Below, one piece after another: positions 11,901 through 23,620 of a stretch of 64,000 nucleotides of DNA (its first letter is position 1; each line of letters starts with the position of its first letter). Both the position numbers and the translations under genes were made by a program. The notes beneath the pieces are model-generated. The model was not told where the DNA came from. It was given only the letters and a program-made list of their open reading frames with translations, and did not search any database. The stretch comes from Ciona savignyi (taxonomy: Eukaryota; Chordata; Ascidiacea; Phlebobranchia; Cionidae). The DNA is taken from positions 977,288-1,041,287 of the forward strand of contig CH002714.1 in NCBI GenBank assembly GCA_000149265.1. The letters are read 5' to 3'.

Positions 11901-14900
11901 GCCGAAGGATGTGAACAAACAGTGGACATTTTGGAGCAAAATCTTTTACTGCCATGGCCCTTAGAATCGTCTTTTCGTCAGCAGCAACTCGGTCCATTTC
12001 CTGTCGCGATGTTAGTATAAAGCACGCCTCCGCCGCATCCATCCTGTAAGACACTGTGTATGTTATTTAGTTAAAGCTATATCTTTAACGCTGCAAGCGA
12101 AATCCACGGCCCTTTGATAGTGAAAACTTTGATGTGTGTTACAGCAAACCATTCATGTTTAACAGGATATTACATGAGAGGACATGGGTTGACTGCGCTT
12201 ACTTGACCCTTAAAAGATCAACTTCTCGAAGCACGGAGCCTTGGATGTAAATGACTCTCTCCGCCCATATTGGCACCTGCAGGAAGTTTTTGAGGGGGCC
12301 ATCTAACTCGCACGGTGATAGTAACACCACATAATATTTCTGCAGTGATGGCAGGGCGTAGAACTCATTCAGAAAATCAAGAATCACGTCCATCCTGAGA
12401 ACTAACAATAAAACAGAATTGGGAGACTAAAAGATATTTATAGCAGCATGCACCCAAGACATTGTTTAAGTATAGTTTAAAATATTCACACCAGTCAAAA
12501 ATCGATTCCACGCGTGTGCACATTAGAAATTGTCGATTTTATCGGAAAATAGATTTCCATTGATTCAAACTTAATTAATTGAATAATTGATTTAACAAAT
12601 CGCTCATTGCAAAACAGTGCCCTAACCACGTTTGTTAAATTGATGAAAAACAGAATACCTTTTATAGATGAAAAATAGCACACAAAAATATTCTGTTTAG
12701 TTAAATCAGTTGATAAAAAATGCAGTTTAATATTTTACAGAGATTATACACTAGACTGAGATTTTGGTAAATTACTGGCATTGATATGTATCGGCACGAA
12801 CCTGTTGCACAAACCACTACGTGCTTTTCGGTTTTAGCTCGTTGTCGGCTGTATTCTCCACCCTGCCTCAGTCTCTCTGCCCACAGAAAAGAAATTTGTT
12901 CGACCTGTCACAAAATGCGGAAAAATAAAAGAGAAAAATATTCATTTTGCATAGGTGAACAGCACAAGCCGAATAAATCAACACTGGTTTGAACGGCAGC
13001 AAGTCTACCTATATTCGTCATTATTTATGGTATACTTGCTAATTGTAATACTAAGGAAATGAATTAAAACAGACTTGTCGTAGACGGATTTCTTGGGTTT
13101 TAACCGGAACAAAACATGAATACCCGCATCTTAATCATTTTGGTTTTCAAATAGTAATACGATTTCTTTTTGCACACTTAAATTTTTTTGCTGGTCATTT
13201 GCAACAGTTTGTTATGGATATCTAGTAAAATTTAAATAATTGTTTTTACTTCACAGCATAAATAAAAGTTTGATACCATCTTGAAATTAATAATTCAGCG
13301 AAGTTGATGACATCAAAGCATATATCTATATACATTAATAATAAGTAAGGCTACAATCGACACGTCGGAATCAATATTTAATGAGCTTGCGTGTTACAAA
13401 ATATAGTATGTCAGACACAAAATACGAAATTGTTTTGTTGGCAACGTAATTGTCAACGTGTTTAAAATTTTGGGTAAAGGGATAGAAAGTAGGCTCAGGA
13501 GCAGAATAGTTTTCATTAGTCTGTACTGTCATCAGATTTTGAAATACTTTTGCCCGTTCTACTGTTTAATTCTGTCAGCAAAAGACTGCTGGTAAAATTA
13601 CACATTAAGGTAAAAATGATTTTTTTGTGTTTTCAGTATAGATGCATGTATATAAAAACTTCAATTATTGCTTACCTGGCTCGGTATTATGCTAAGTGCT
13701 GCGATTATGATGGCAATGACAAGCAGTTTAGAAGGCCATATCGTTGGTGTTATATCACCGTATCCAACAGTGCTGAACGTCACTACAACGAACCAAAACG
13801 CGTCGAAGAGATCCATGTAATACTTCCCTGCTCGTTCCAAGTGCTCGACGCCACAAATGCTAAAGGACAAAAAGTTCCATTAGTTGAGCCAGCCGAATTC
13901 ATCTGTTGTATAAAGTTTATTCTGCTTAGATACTATAGTAAACAAATGCTATTGCTATTTTCAATCATGTATTTATTAAATGTGAAGACAGAAATTACAA
14001 TAAGGTCCCTGTAAAGGTTGAAAGCGCAGCAAGGGAGTATGAACTCACCATGTAATAAAAAGACATAACAACGTTGACAGCAGAAGTAAAACTTGATTGA
14101 ACATTGCACTCTGTTGTTTATGTGCAGCTCTGTGTAAGTCGTTCTAATAAAGGATGAATATGTATTTAATATAATGCTGCAGGGTTTTACTCTTGCAATT
14201 TCAGAATAATGATACCTTGTTGATTGACATATGGATAAAAATTGCTGTATTTCCGAGAAAAAATAAAGAACCGTTTACGTATAGGCGCACTTACAACCAT
14301 ACTCTCCAGTCCCGTTTTTGCAAGCCATACGTTTAAGTAAACCGGGACGAACAAACATCTCAACGGTCCCCAAGACACCTATTAACAACAAATGTCTTTG
14401 TGACTCACATGAAGTTTTAAATAATACAATACACTTACGGTCTACTTACCGAAGCCATAAACGGAAACGAACAAACAACCTCAACAAACCAGGTAAAACT
14501 AAAAATCTGCTGGGAAAGGTTTCCTTTGTAATGTACAAACGTATTCAAGATTTCGTGCAAGAAACTGATGAAGGCCAAAACCACCTGAAAGTCAAAACGA
14601 GATTCCTCCAGGTGTAGAGTATCAAGTTGGCGTTTTATTTACCTGGGCTACCCAGATTGCGGGATGACGTTCCACCCAGATAATAAGTGCCCATGAGAAC
14701 TCGTACTGATTCTTCCAAGATGGATTGTCCTGTTCAGACCCGGTGCTGGTTGTATTACGCACACACATCCCGCAGCTTTGGTGTATAAGAGGTATTATAT
14801 TTTTTTGTGTATAAGAGGTATTGTGCGATAACATGCAGCCTCCGGAAGAAATAGAGGGACACAACACAACCTCCCTATGTCACACACATAAAAATCCAAT

Positions 14901-15866
14901 TTAAGACAAGATACAAAAACTGTGTGTAGCGTAATTAAAAAAATATTAGGGAGGGGGGCAAGGCCAGGACAGATTCTTATTGGGATGACAGAGCCGCATC
15001 TCTTGGGCATAATGGTCTTATCAAATTTTACCATGTAGGGTGAAATTGTGCGAGGGCCATGTGACAGTCCGACCTGGACAAGTGTCGATGGCAATGGGGG
15101 AGGGACAAAGGAAAGAATTTAGAATGAGCAGCTTGGAATAAAATTAATTTCCAAGGGTCGACCGAGAAGTTATTATGAAAAGGAGACTTACCAAGTGGTT
15201 TCATATCGACCTTCCATTGCGGCCCTCACAATGTATAATACCACAGTGATAACTTTTAACAAGAACTTCATTAAGCGAATCCGTAAACCTAAAGAATGTA
15301 AATAAAATTTATCGCCAATTCCTTCGTCTGTCATGCAATATAAATAACCAATATTTGAGTGATCAACATTTAAATTAAATGTAAATTTATTAGCTCTACA
15401 TTTCACTTTGGTTTCAATTAAGTGACGAATAAAGAAAAAATATTATTAGTTAGTTATCTTAAAGCAACTAAGTAGATTAATCGGTTTAATTAGGTAACTC
15501 ACTGATTGTCTGATTTTTCACAAAGTAGTAGCGTAACCTTTCAGCCATGGTGCTCTCGTTGACAAATAACTTGAATTGCATCCTAAAACAAATAAAAATA
15601 ATTACTGTGTATGTCATGCAACTTTTGCCTGCGCCACATTGGATTGAAAATGCCTACTGTGGCAGAGCGACGATTTAAGAAGGTGATTTTACCTCTAAAC
15701 AAGTCAACTCACGAAATGAATTTTTAATTTTTTATAAGCGACCCGGCCGCAATAAAACACGATTTCTCTCTAATGTCTACCTTGTGGGCTTGTACAATGA
15801 GCTTGTGGAGTTGCTTTCCTCTATTCCATAATTCTGCTCAACTTTTAACACGTTATTCGAGCTCAT
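5906..15866 (-). CDS. KCNT: KCNT/Slo2 sodium-activated potassium channel
   Basis: Tetrameric plasma-membrane K+ channel gated by intracellular Na+ through two C-terminal RCK domains. 26 exons: 15781-15866, 15503-15582, 15192-15288, 14643-14775, 14450-14584, 14295-14378, 14049-14143, 13676-13859, 12798-12904, 12203-12394, 11866-12043, 11706-11809, 11480-11629, 11198-11415, 10448-10540, 10284-10392, 9994-10121, 9771-9887, 9040-9144, 7939-8077, 7675-7863, 7185-7389, 6799-6931, 6565-6655, 6365-6459, 5906-6185. The product is about 1,175 residues, close to vertebrate KCNT1/2. S1 is in exon 3; the pore helix and filter TVGYGD (residues 267-272) are in exon 8. RCK1 ([19 protein letters not shown]) spans exons 10-14, and RCK2 ([25 protein letters not shown]) spans exons 16-22. 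All junctions close in phase except exon 15/16, which is off by one base. The start ATG at 15866 gives a short cytoplasmic N-terminus spliced onto the conserved block. Confidence 0.95.
8255..8365 (+). repeat. Dispersed repeat, copy in KCNT intron
   Basis: About 110 bp that resemble, with substitutions and small indels, the reverse complement of 60600-60715. Shared blocks include CTAGAGAGTG, AACCACCACTATTT and CAGGGT.CCT. It lies in the large intron between KCNT exons 19 and 20. Old mobile-element debris; family unknown. Confidence 0.6.
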
Positions 15867-18800
15867 GTTCTTTGTTTTACTCAAGGAATCATCTACATTT
15901 GCAACACTTTCTTGGGATGTAAACACCTTGTTGCGACGAAATGAAGTCATAGACAGACGACTGACACGACTGCAGCAAAAGCGAAATAACGATTTTCGTT
16001 TCCTATTTGATACCAGCGTGTCTGTCGTCTACATCTCTCGCCGCCTAAACATTTGCGAAAAACCTGAGGCGAGATGTTTATTTAGAGAGAACATACTATA
16101 AATTTAAAGGGATCCGGTTTTGTGCGATCACTATAATAAGTTGAATTATATCTGTACATTTTGTCTTTTGTTGCCATTATTAAGTTAATATGTATTGTCA
16201 TAATAAAGGTGAAAGCGAGACAATGACACATAGTTGTTATCTTGATTAAAACATTTAAAGCGCTTAAGGCAATAAACACCCTAATTCAATTTAATAGCGC
16301 CGCCTGTCGATACGACACACATGTCGCTATGAACAAACATCACCTGTAGCTTATCGTGTATGTAAAACAAATGGATAAAATGTATCCTGTTGCGCTTTAT
16401 ATCGAGTATGAGGTGTAATAATATAGTGGGTTTTGAAACGTCGAGCCATAACCGAAGATATTACAAACGAATGTTTCTAAGTTGGAAAGAGACTATTCGG
16501 CTGAACTCATCAAAAATGCATGAGATACATAAAGAAAGCTCTGATCTTTGAAAAGATGGGGTTGCTACCAAACGCGCGTCGACACCCAAAAATCACCATG
16601 ACAGCATAACAAACCACGATCGAATAGTACACAGGGCTTTTGGTGACATCTGGCGTATAAAAAAACGACTCCTCATATAAAAGAGATACCATCTATATAT
16701 AGATATATTGACACTTTATACTTTATTGTTATATTATTAAAGCATATTCTCAGCAACACAAAAATCTTAGTATTCGTGTTTTTTTTGCATTGTGCAAACA
16801 TTAACCAACATCTACATGTAGACTTATATGAGCATTATTTTATATGAAGAAACTTTCTGAGTTTTTTTTCATTTTACAAAACTTTAAATTTTGACGAAGC
16901 TTTATTTAACACAGAAGAATATGAGAATTATATGGTTTACCCGAAGCCAAATGAGACTAACCTATAGGATTATGAATAGCGTAGATAATTGTTTATTGAA
17001 CCGAATCCTCCCGTGTAATAGCCGCCTATGTTGCGAATAATAGATTCCTAATCCTCCGTGCTTACCACACAGGCGTATTGTGGTTACGACAGTTCCCCAT
17101 TCAATATCGGTACCGTATAATTCAATTAGACAAAACGCTTTTTAACTTTATATGGCGGGCCCATTGGAGAGTTATCTCGCCAACAAAAGGGTCTGAAACA
17201 TCTTAATCATAGTACATCGATTTTCTTAATTAAGGCCACCGTATGCCCTATATATTGGATTTACCGGAGTATGTAATACCAGTAACTGCTCATCAAATAA
17301 GGCCGAACGCTGGGATTTTCCTTTGAATATTGTAACAAATCACACATCACTCTTTGTTCATTTTAAATGTAACATTTGCATATGTAAACTCTCCTTTTTA
17401 ATGCGAAACTAACTGCACTTGCATTATAAAATTACTTACACTGTGAAGGTAACAACAACATTACAGCAAAAATAAGTCGCCTTACAAGCTATTGATTTAG
17501 AATTACCCAAGTAGATGACAAGTAAAATATCACCTGGTTCTGTTCAGCGTCCTTGGTCGATCATTAATTTGAGCTTGAGTTAATTGTATCCCTTTCAGCA
17601 ACGTCGTCGCGTCCATTGTCACTTTGTAGGTCTATAATCCTAATGACCTAATAGTCTAACACACACTGCTGCTTCTGTAGTCACTACTGGCGTTTTATGA
17701 CTGCAATATATACATCGTACAACTCGCGTCGTCTATTTTGGATAAGGTATTGGCGTTTTAACTGAAGCGATTTAAAAACACCAGTAGAAGGATGCCTGCG
17801 AAATAAAAGGGTCTTTAAAAAAGATTCCAAAACATTTCCACATTAAATGCAAAACACATATTATTTAAAGCGTTGCGCCAGTTGCCTATACAAATGCGAG
17901 CAGCTAGCACTTCGGATATTGCGTCATAGTTATATAAAGTTGCCAGCACTTACTGCAGTATACCGGATCGCGGTTATATTGTAATAGCAATGTATTTGGA
18001 AAGGCGTAGTAAACGCGGTATTGATTCGACCAGGGTGCTAGTTCTAAGATATTGCACTCAAGGGAAAACTTATCGAATGCGATACAAATACGATGCCACT
18101 CAGTGGAAATTGGCGAGGTTTTTTAAAAACATAGTTAGTGGGTGCGTGGAATTCGGCTTGGCTATTTTAAATATTACCGCAATTTTTTTTCTATTTATGT
18201 CCGTTCGCAAATGTAGCGACATATACTTACAATAATGATGACGCCACCATTAAGGTATTAAATAGCCCATAAGAAACTTTTATAGCAATACAAAGAATAC
18301 ATATATTATGACAAACAACTAACAAAAACTTGACCGTTTTAAATAAGTATTATCGTCTAAACTTAATACCTTTGCTCAACTTGAGTCCTCAACCCGTAAG
18401 ATAGGAAACGTTTCACATATCGCAGTGGCGTCTTCTCTCATTGATAATTCATGCAGACACGAAGTATACCGATCAATTTATTCTTCCTTTGCAGAACCTG
18501 TATACGTGGCAAGGATTTAGGGTCAACAGCCTTGGAAAGGATCGGTCAAACAGAAGCCATCGTGCGTATCGGAGATATCTGAATCTGTACGTCCCGGGAA
18601 TACACACTCGCACCAAGTCCCGAGCTTCCCCCACACACTACGTTATACAGGGTCGTTGATTGTTATGGACATCTTTAGTTGTTTTGCCTATGCTCACGCC
18701 CAAATAGCATTCTTATCTAATAAGAAAAGTTAAAATTAGCACATGGTATTTAACATGTTAATAAAAGAATGATGCAATACAGTATTATCATTAAATACAC

Positions 18801-20877
18801 TAGATCAGTGATAATAAACGTGTCCTTTAAGAAAAATAAACTTCATTTGTTTAAAAGCTCAATAAAGTTGGTTTTCAGTTCATTATTTTGGCATTATACG
18901 TACATGTAAGTGGAGTTCTGTTTCCTTTGTAATATTTCTCAGTGATGATATAGAATGGTATTACAGTGTAGCAACTGAACCAAAACTTTCTCGCTTCAGG
19001 TTGTTTGGCCACAAATAATAATTTTCCGACTGGAGGGTAATACTGCCGAATAGTCGTTGTTAAGTCTAGTTTGTTTAATGACTTATGCTTATACGTTTTA
19101 TGCGTACAAAGGACAAAAAAATACAAATAGCCTGAGTTACAACAACCAGGTATGTTTCATACATTGTTACGTTATCATTCCGTAAAGCAGTTTTTTATAG
19201 AGAAAGGTAAAAAACATATATTACGAAGAGTCATTCGATAGATCTTTATCATACAAATCTATCGATGCCTTATTTATCAAAATCATTTCAGTCAAACTCG
19301 AGTTATAAGGGATCAAACAGTGCTTTGAAAAAGGTTAACAGCGTGGGGAGAGTAACTTATACCGGTAACAACATCAGGTACACCCAGCACAAAACACTAT
19401 ACAGTAAATGAAATAAAAAAGAGGGGTTTTCTTAATAAATGTATCCCAACAGCTTTCTCGCAGTGTCCAATTTGTTTAAAAAAAAACTTTTTTCCAAGCC
19501 GAATTGCAACCGTTAACACAATAAATACAATAGATTATTAAACAAATCATTTAAAGCCACTACAATAAAATTCTATTACCGTATAGCAGTAGAAATTCTA
19601 GCTTTCACCAGCGTGATTGGTTAAACGGACCACATGATGGTTTGTAGGTGTGACGTCACAATGGGGCCCTGAGAAGTATAGCGCTATAGATTAAATTCAA
19701 AAGTGATCATTTAATAAATACTGGACCAAAAATCTTAACCTTTATTAAATTTTTCCGCAACAAAAAAGGGTTAGGCAACTCCGCACTATAGGTAGGGAGT
19801 TCCGTTTGAGTTCAGCACAAAAATAGCTGTAGCAGTATCGCATTAGTAATAGTGGTCTCTCATATCACGTTTTTTAAAACTGCAAGCATTTAAAAACTCA
19901 AACCTATATATTATGGTTCGCGCAATGGCTTGTCAACCGGCCCGAAAATTTTACATTTGATAATCTATGGTAGCAGTATTATATTCACATTTGACGAGCG
20001 CTATATCTATACAAATTATGATATGAATCCAAGTCTTGGCGAATACACCCTTGCTTATTCAATTAAATGCATTTCATTTAATTAGTCTAATGTGTGTGCA
20101 ATCTGTTTCTCTGTTATTTGACTACATTATCATGACTTAAAATATTATTCACATTTGTGTTAGGGGAAACGACTTATTATCTGAAACATTTTCTCAAAAA
20201 TATATGTTTTATAAAATACCGTATACTTGCACATAACGTCAATCAAGCCCTTAGGTACAATCTGGAATTTGTATCTGCAAAGCGGTAATTCTTTTCAGCT
20301 TGTGGTTTATAATTAACACTATTGCGCATAATGTTCACGAAATTAACTCAGCCAATCCCATCTGTTGGACTTTCCCTGACCATTTAACATACAGACTTCC
20401 TTTATATTATAGTCGGAATAACAATGACTTTATTCATTTTATCTTTTACTAGAGTTTTACTTATAAATGCCGGGAAATGATTGACCGTTTGCAGAAGTGT
20501 TTCAATTATAGGCAATTCACTAAGTTTCCAAACTCATCCATGTTAAATCATTATATTTTCAGCTGGAATAAAACCAAATTAAATTCGAACGATCAAATGT
20601 GGAAATCATTAACAAAATATCATACGACATTAAACTAATTTCCTGTTTAACCTCTGACCGGTGGTTTGACACCGCTAACATGCTGTTAAAACAACAAAGA
20701 GCTACAGTGAAATTATGAGTCATAACTAACTACCGACCTTGCACTAAATCGTAAGTAGAAGGGCAAACAGATAATTAAACCGTGACTCATAGCGGCTTAA
20801 CAAAAATCACCTGGAAGGCCAAATTGTGGTTAAATTGGGATTCTTCGATGCTTCTTCGATTGCAATGCTGTGTCGGG
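15867..20877. other. Gene-poor 5-kb intergenic region
   Basis: Between the divergent KCNT and LPMO-like genes. No exon chain was recognised on either strand. It should contain the KCNT promoter (just right of 15866) and distal elements. A TATATAAAG at 17931-17939 precedes an 81-codon ORF of unknown status, listed separately. A perfect CRE-type TGACGTCA lies at 19651-19658. Short ORFs elsewhere match nothing I know. Confidence 0.5.
17990..18235 (+). CDS. Unrecognised 81-residue ORF behind a TATA-like box (doubtful)
   Basis: An ATG-initiated ORF lying 51 bp after a TATATAAAG at 17931-17939, a plausible core-promoter spacing. The product is basic in its first half (MYLERRSKRG start) and has one hydrophobic, possibly membrane-spanning segment near residues 53-70. 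I recognise no family, and no splice partners were found. It could be a small lineage-specific gene, a first exon or chance. Confidence 0.2.
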   Translation: MYLERRSKRGIDSTRVLVLRYCTQGKTYRMRYKYDATQWKLARFFKNIVSGCVEFGLAILNITAIFFLFMSVRKCSDIYLQ

Positions 20878-20885
20878 TATATAAA
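20878..20885 (+). promoter_or_regulatory. TATA box of the LPMO-like gene
   Basis: TATATAAA followed by AAG, about 205 bp before the ATG at 21083. This implies transcription start near 20910 and a 5' untranslated region of about 170 nt. It is the best TATA match upstream of this gene. Confidence 0.55.
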
Positions 20886-21082
20886 AAGTCGTTCTCTGTT
20901 ATGTGTGAGAAGTACCAGGCGATGGATATATAATATTAATCAATTTCTTGTAGACTAAAGTAGACATACCATGGTATAACGCGGGAGTACACGTCTTACG
21001 ACGTTGTTGCATACGTATTGGTTTCGTACTATCCATTACTGCTGCATTTCAAATTGAGTTTATCATTTTTAGAAGTCGAAAT

Positions 21083-23620
21083 ATGCTGCATTATAGGGCA
21101 ACCGTTTTTCTTGCTATTTTTCTTCCGTTTACAGAAGGCCACAGTTGGCTCGCATGCACTGACTATATAGAGAAGAATGGCAGAAGCTGGAATTCGAATC
21201 TTTGCCGGGGATTTCCGAGGAATGCCGAGATCAAAGTACCGAAGGACGGTGTCTTTGGTTCGGATATGGGTAATTACTTTTAGGTTAAATCTTAAATTAT
21301 ATCTAACGCATATTGTATGTTGCATTATTACTCAAGTAAAATATTTAACGTAATCTTCAGGTTATGACTTCTTACCAAGCGAGCAGAGGGCTTGTGGCCA
21401 ACCTAGAAATGACCAATCATACACACAGCGCCACCCTATGGCTGTTTATTACCCAGGACAGCAGGTTATATTAGTCCACCCAATGAAGGTATATATGAAT
21501 TATATATATATATATAACTCGTAATCTGACAACTGGCCTTGTTCTGTTGTGTCGCTTGTAGACTGATGTAATGTAACAGGAACGTAATTACAACGTTAAT
21601 ACCGTTTCTCGATAAGAATCTGTGCATTTGGCAGAATCACGGAGCGGACGGTGCATGTGGGACTATTTGGATGCCGGACACTGGTTCGTGGTTATTTAGG
21701 GGAGATGTTAACCACAATGGCGAAGATCCAAGTTTGAGCGAGTTTCGTGAAAACGCTGTGTTTGACCTTGGTAAGCATGTATCTATGAACCATTTGTAAG
21801 CATAGAATATAGTTTTCCGTAATTATCGGCATTTAGTGAAATCTTTGTTTAATAAAAATGACTGAATAAACATACATTTTACTTACAATTGCGACTTAGC
21901 CTTTTTTGCCATATTTAGTGAAATTAGTACAATAAATTAAAAAAAATGTATTCTATAAATTTAACTGTTTTATATTACTAATAAGAGTGTCATTTTAACG
22001 AATTAAGTTACCAACCCATTAAGGGCGTGTCACTAATCTAGTTTTTAATATAGAAATAGTTTGACAAACGCTTTTCCACCAAAAAAGGCCTTCACCCTTT
22101 ATCTTCCTAATTGCAACAGGGAGGTCTCCCAGTGGCAATGATTTTGGAGGCAATGCTTCATTGAGCAGCGTTTATCCGAAGTCTGGGTATGGCAATGCCC
22201 CGCTTTTCTGTGAGAACACTGACAAGGCAATGGCAACTTACAGCTTTAACGTACCAAGGAATTTAAATCCAGGTAGTTAATATATCATTTTAGGAGTGAA
22301 TATAAAGGAGGTGTGGATATAACTGTATGCTTTTTGTTTTGCTGCAACAGGAATTTATACTTTCATATGGCTATGGGCATTTAATGGAATGGGCAACTTG
22401 TACAGCACCTGCTTCGAAGTAAATATAGCACGGAACAAGGCACACCGAAATTCTTTATTGAGGGTATGATATTGCCACTCAATTAAATAGTTTTATAAAG
22501 TTGAAGTTAATGTAATAAAGTTGGTACGTTTAAAATATGTATTTCTATAGAAATTTAAAGTGCTATTTTGGAAATTTAAGAATTAGAGAAATTTAGTGTT
22601 GATTGTCTGTGGCAGGCAAATGGCATCACCGACTACAGTGAACCCTGTGGCGGTATGACGTCAAACTCTGGAATTCCCGGAAATTCCAACCCAGGTTGTA
22701 CACGGAGCAGCGGTTACACATACGCATCACTCAGCACCCAGGCACAACGCACCACAACACCATTGTATTACCGCTGGACCGCCAACAACGCACAAACAAC
22801 AACAACGAGACAAACAGCAACTACTACAACACCACCTACCACAACCTCCATGTATTACCGCTGGAGAGAGAACAACGTACGAACAACATCACCCACAACA
22901 AGAATGACCACAACCACAGTCAGACCCACAAGACAAAGACACATAATTACAACTACTCCAGAGACGAGCAACGTCCCTCGTCCAGGAATGTCAAGGTTTA
23001 ACGTTTTCATTCAATATAAAACTATTATATTATAAAAAATGACTATTGTGATGTCTTTAAAAATAATATCTGTGCAATATTTATCGGGGTGTTTACTCGG
23101 ATATGTGTTTACTTTTTATCATTGGGTGTACTCATCACTTTGTAAGTTTCCGGCAACGGATCATGGCCTATTTAGTTCGAAAAAACAATTCCTTGTCTTG
23201 TTTTAAACAGGCTTCAACTGAGTCTCCAACTTCACATGAAAACGTCACAATTTACCGGAGAGTTGTGGCTGCCATCTGCTCGAACAAATACAAGAAAACG
23301 ATACTTTAGTGTCGACTTCACATGCGCCGTTGGAAAAGCCAGTGTAAGTTCTTTCATTTATGTATTGTAGCTCATACGTTTGTTTAATTTTTTAGCATTT
23401 TTTAGTTGTTATTCCGCCTTATTTTATTCAGTTCTGGAATTGTCGAATTTTTTCCGAGGTGGAGGATGGAAACGTTGCTAATCATTACGATCTCGTTCAA
23501 GAAGGAACTAGGGAGCTTCAGAACAATCGCATCTACTACCATGTTGCTTTCATGATACCTTGTGATTTGTCACAACACCCACCACTAGTAAGACTCGTAC
23601 AAGAAGATGTTTTTTACTGA
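21083..23620 (+). CDS. Secreted LPMO-like histidine-brace copper oxidase with Thr-rich linker and C-terminal module
   Basis: LPMOs oxidatively cleave cellulose, chitin or related glycans using copper held by the N-terminal His, a second His and an axial Tyr/Phe. Eight exons: 21083-21269, 21361-21488, 21635-21770, 22120-22272, 22351-22463, 22616-22995, 23211-23343, 23432-23620, all closing in phase, 472 residues. Residues 1-19 are a signal peptide whose predicted cut leaves His20 as the new N-terminus. A second His sits in HPMKNHG (His107). Residues 202-227 read as the last core strand of LPMOs, a W.W...Y..C..V.I pattern with Tyr219 as axial candidate. Residues 255-365 are Thr/Pro-rich with two YYRW..NN repeats, probably O-glycosylated. 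Residues 366-472 form an unrecognised, probably beta-rich module. The N-terminus is unlike AA10/AA15 as I know them, so the CAZy family is open. Exon 8 may instead splice at the internal CTA|GTAAGA near 23587. Confidence 0.75.

Noticed and set aside
13550-14014. 154-codon plus-strand ORF
   Set aside because: Antisense to the KCNT pore exon (13676-13859); no recognisable product.
16510-16692. 60-codon minus-strand ORF with hydrophobic segment
   Set aside because: Its only TATA-like sequence is about 10 bp from the ATG, too close to serve as its promoter; no homology.
18441-18659. 72-codon plus-strand ORF
   Set aside because: No homology, no promoter or splice context; basic composition alone is not evidence.
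21083-22463. Direct assignment of the LPMO-like enzyme to AA10/AA15 (Chitin_bind_3)
   Set aside because: The N-terminal motif and the Cys pattern differ from those families as I know them; only the general histidine-brace architecture is supported.
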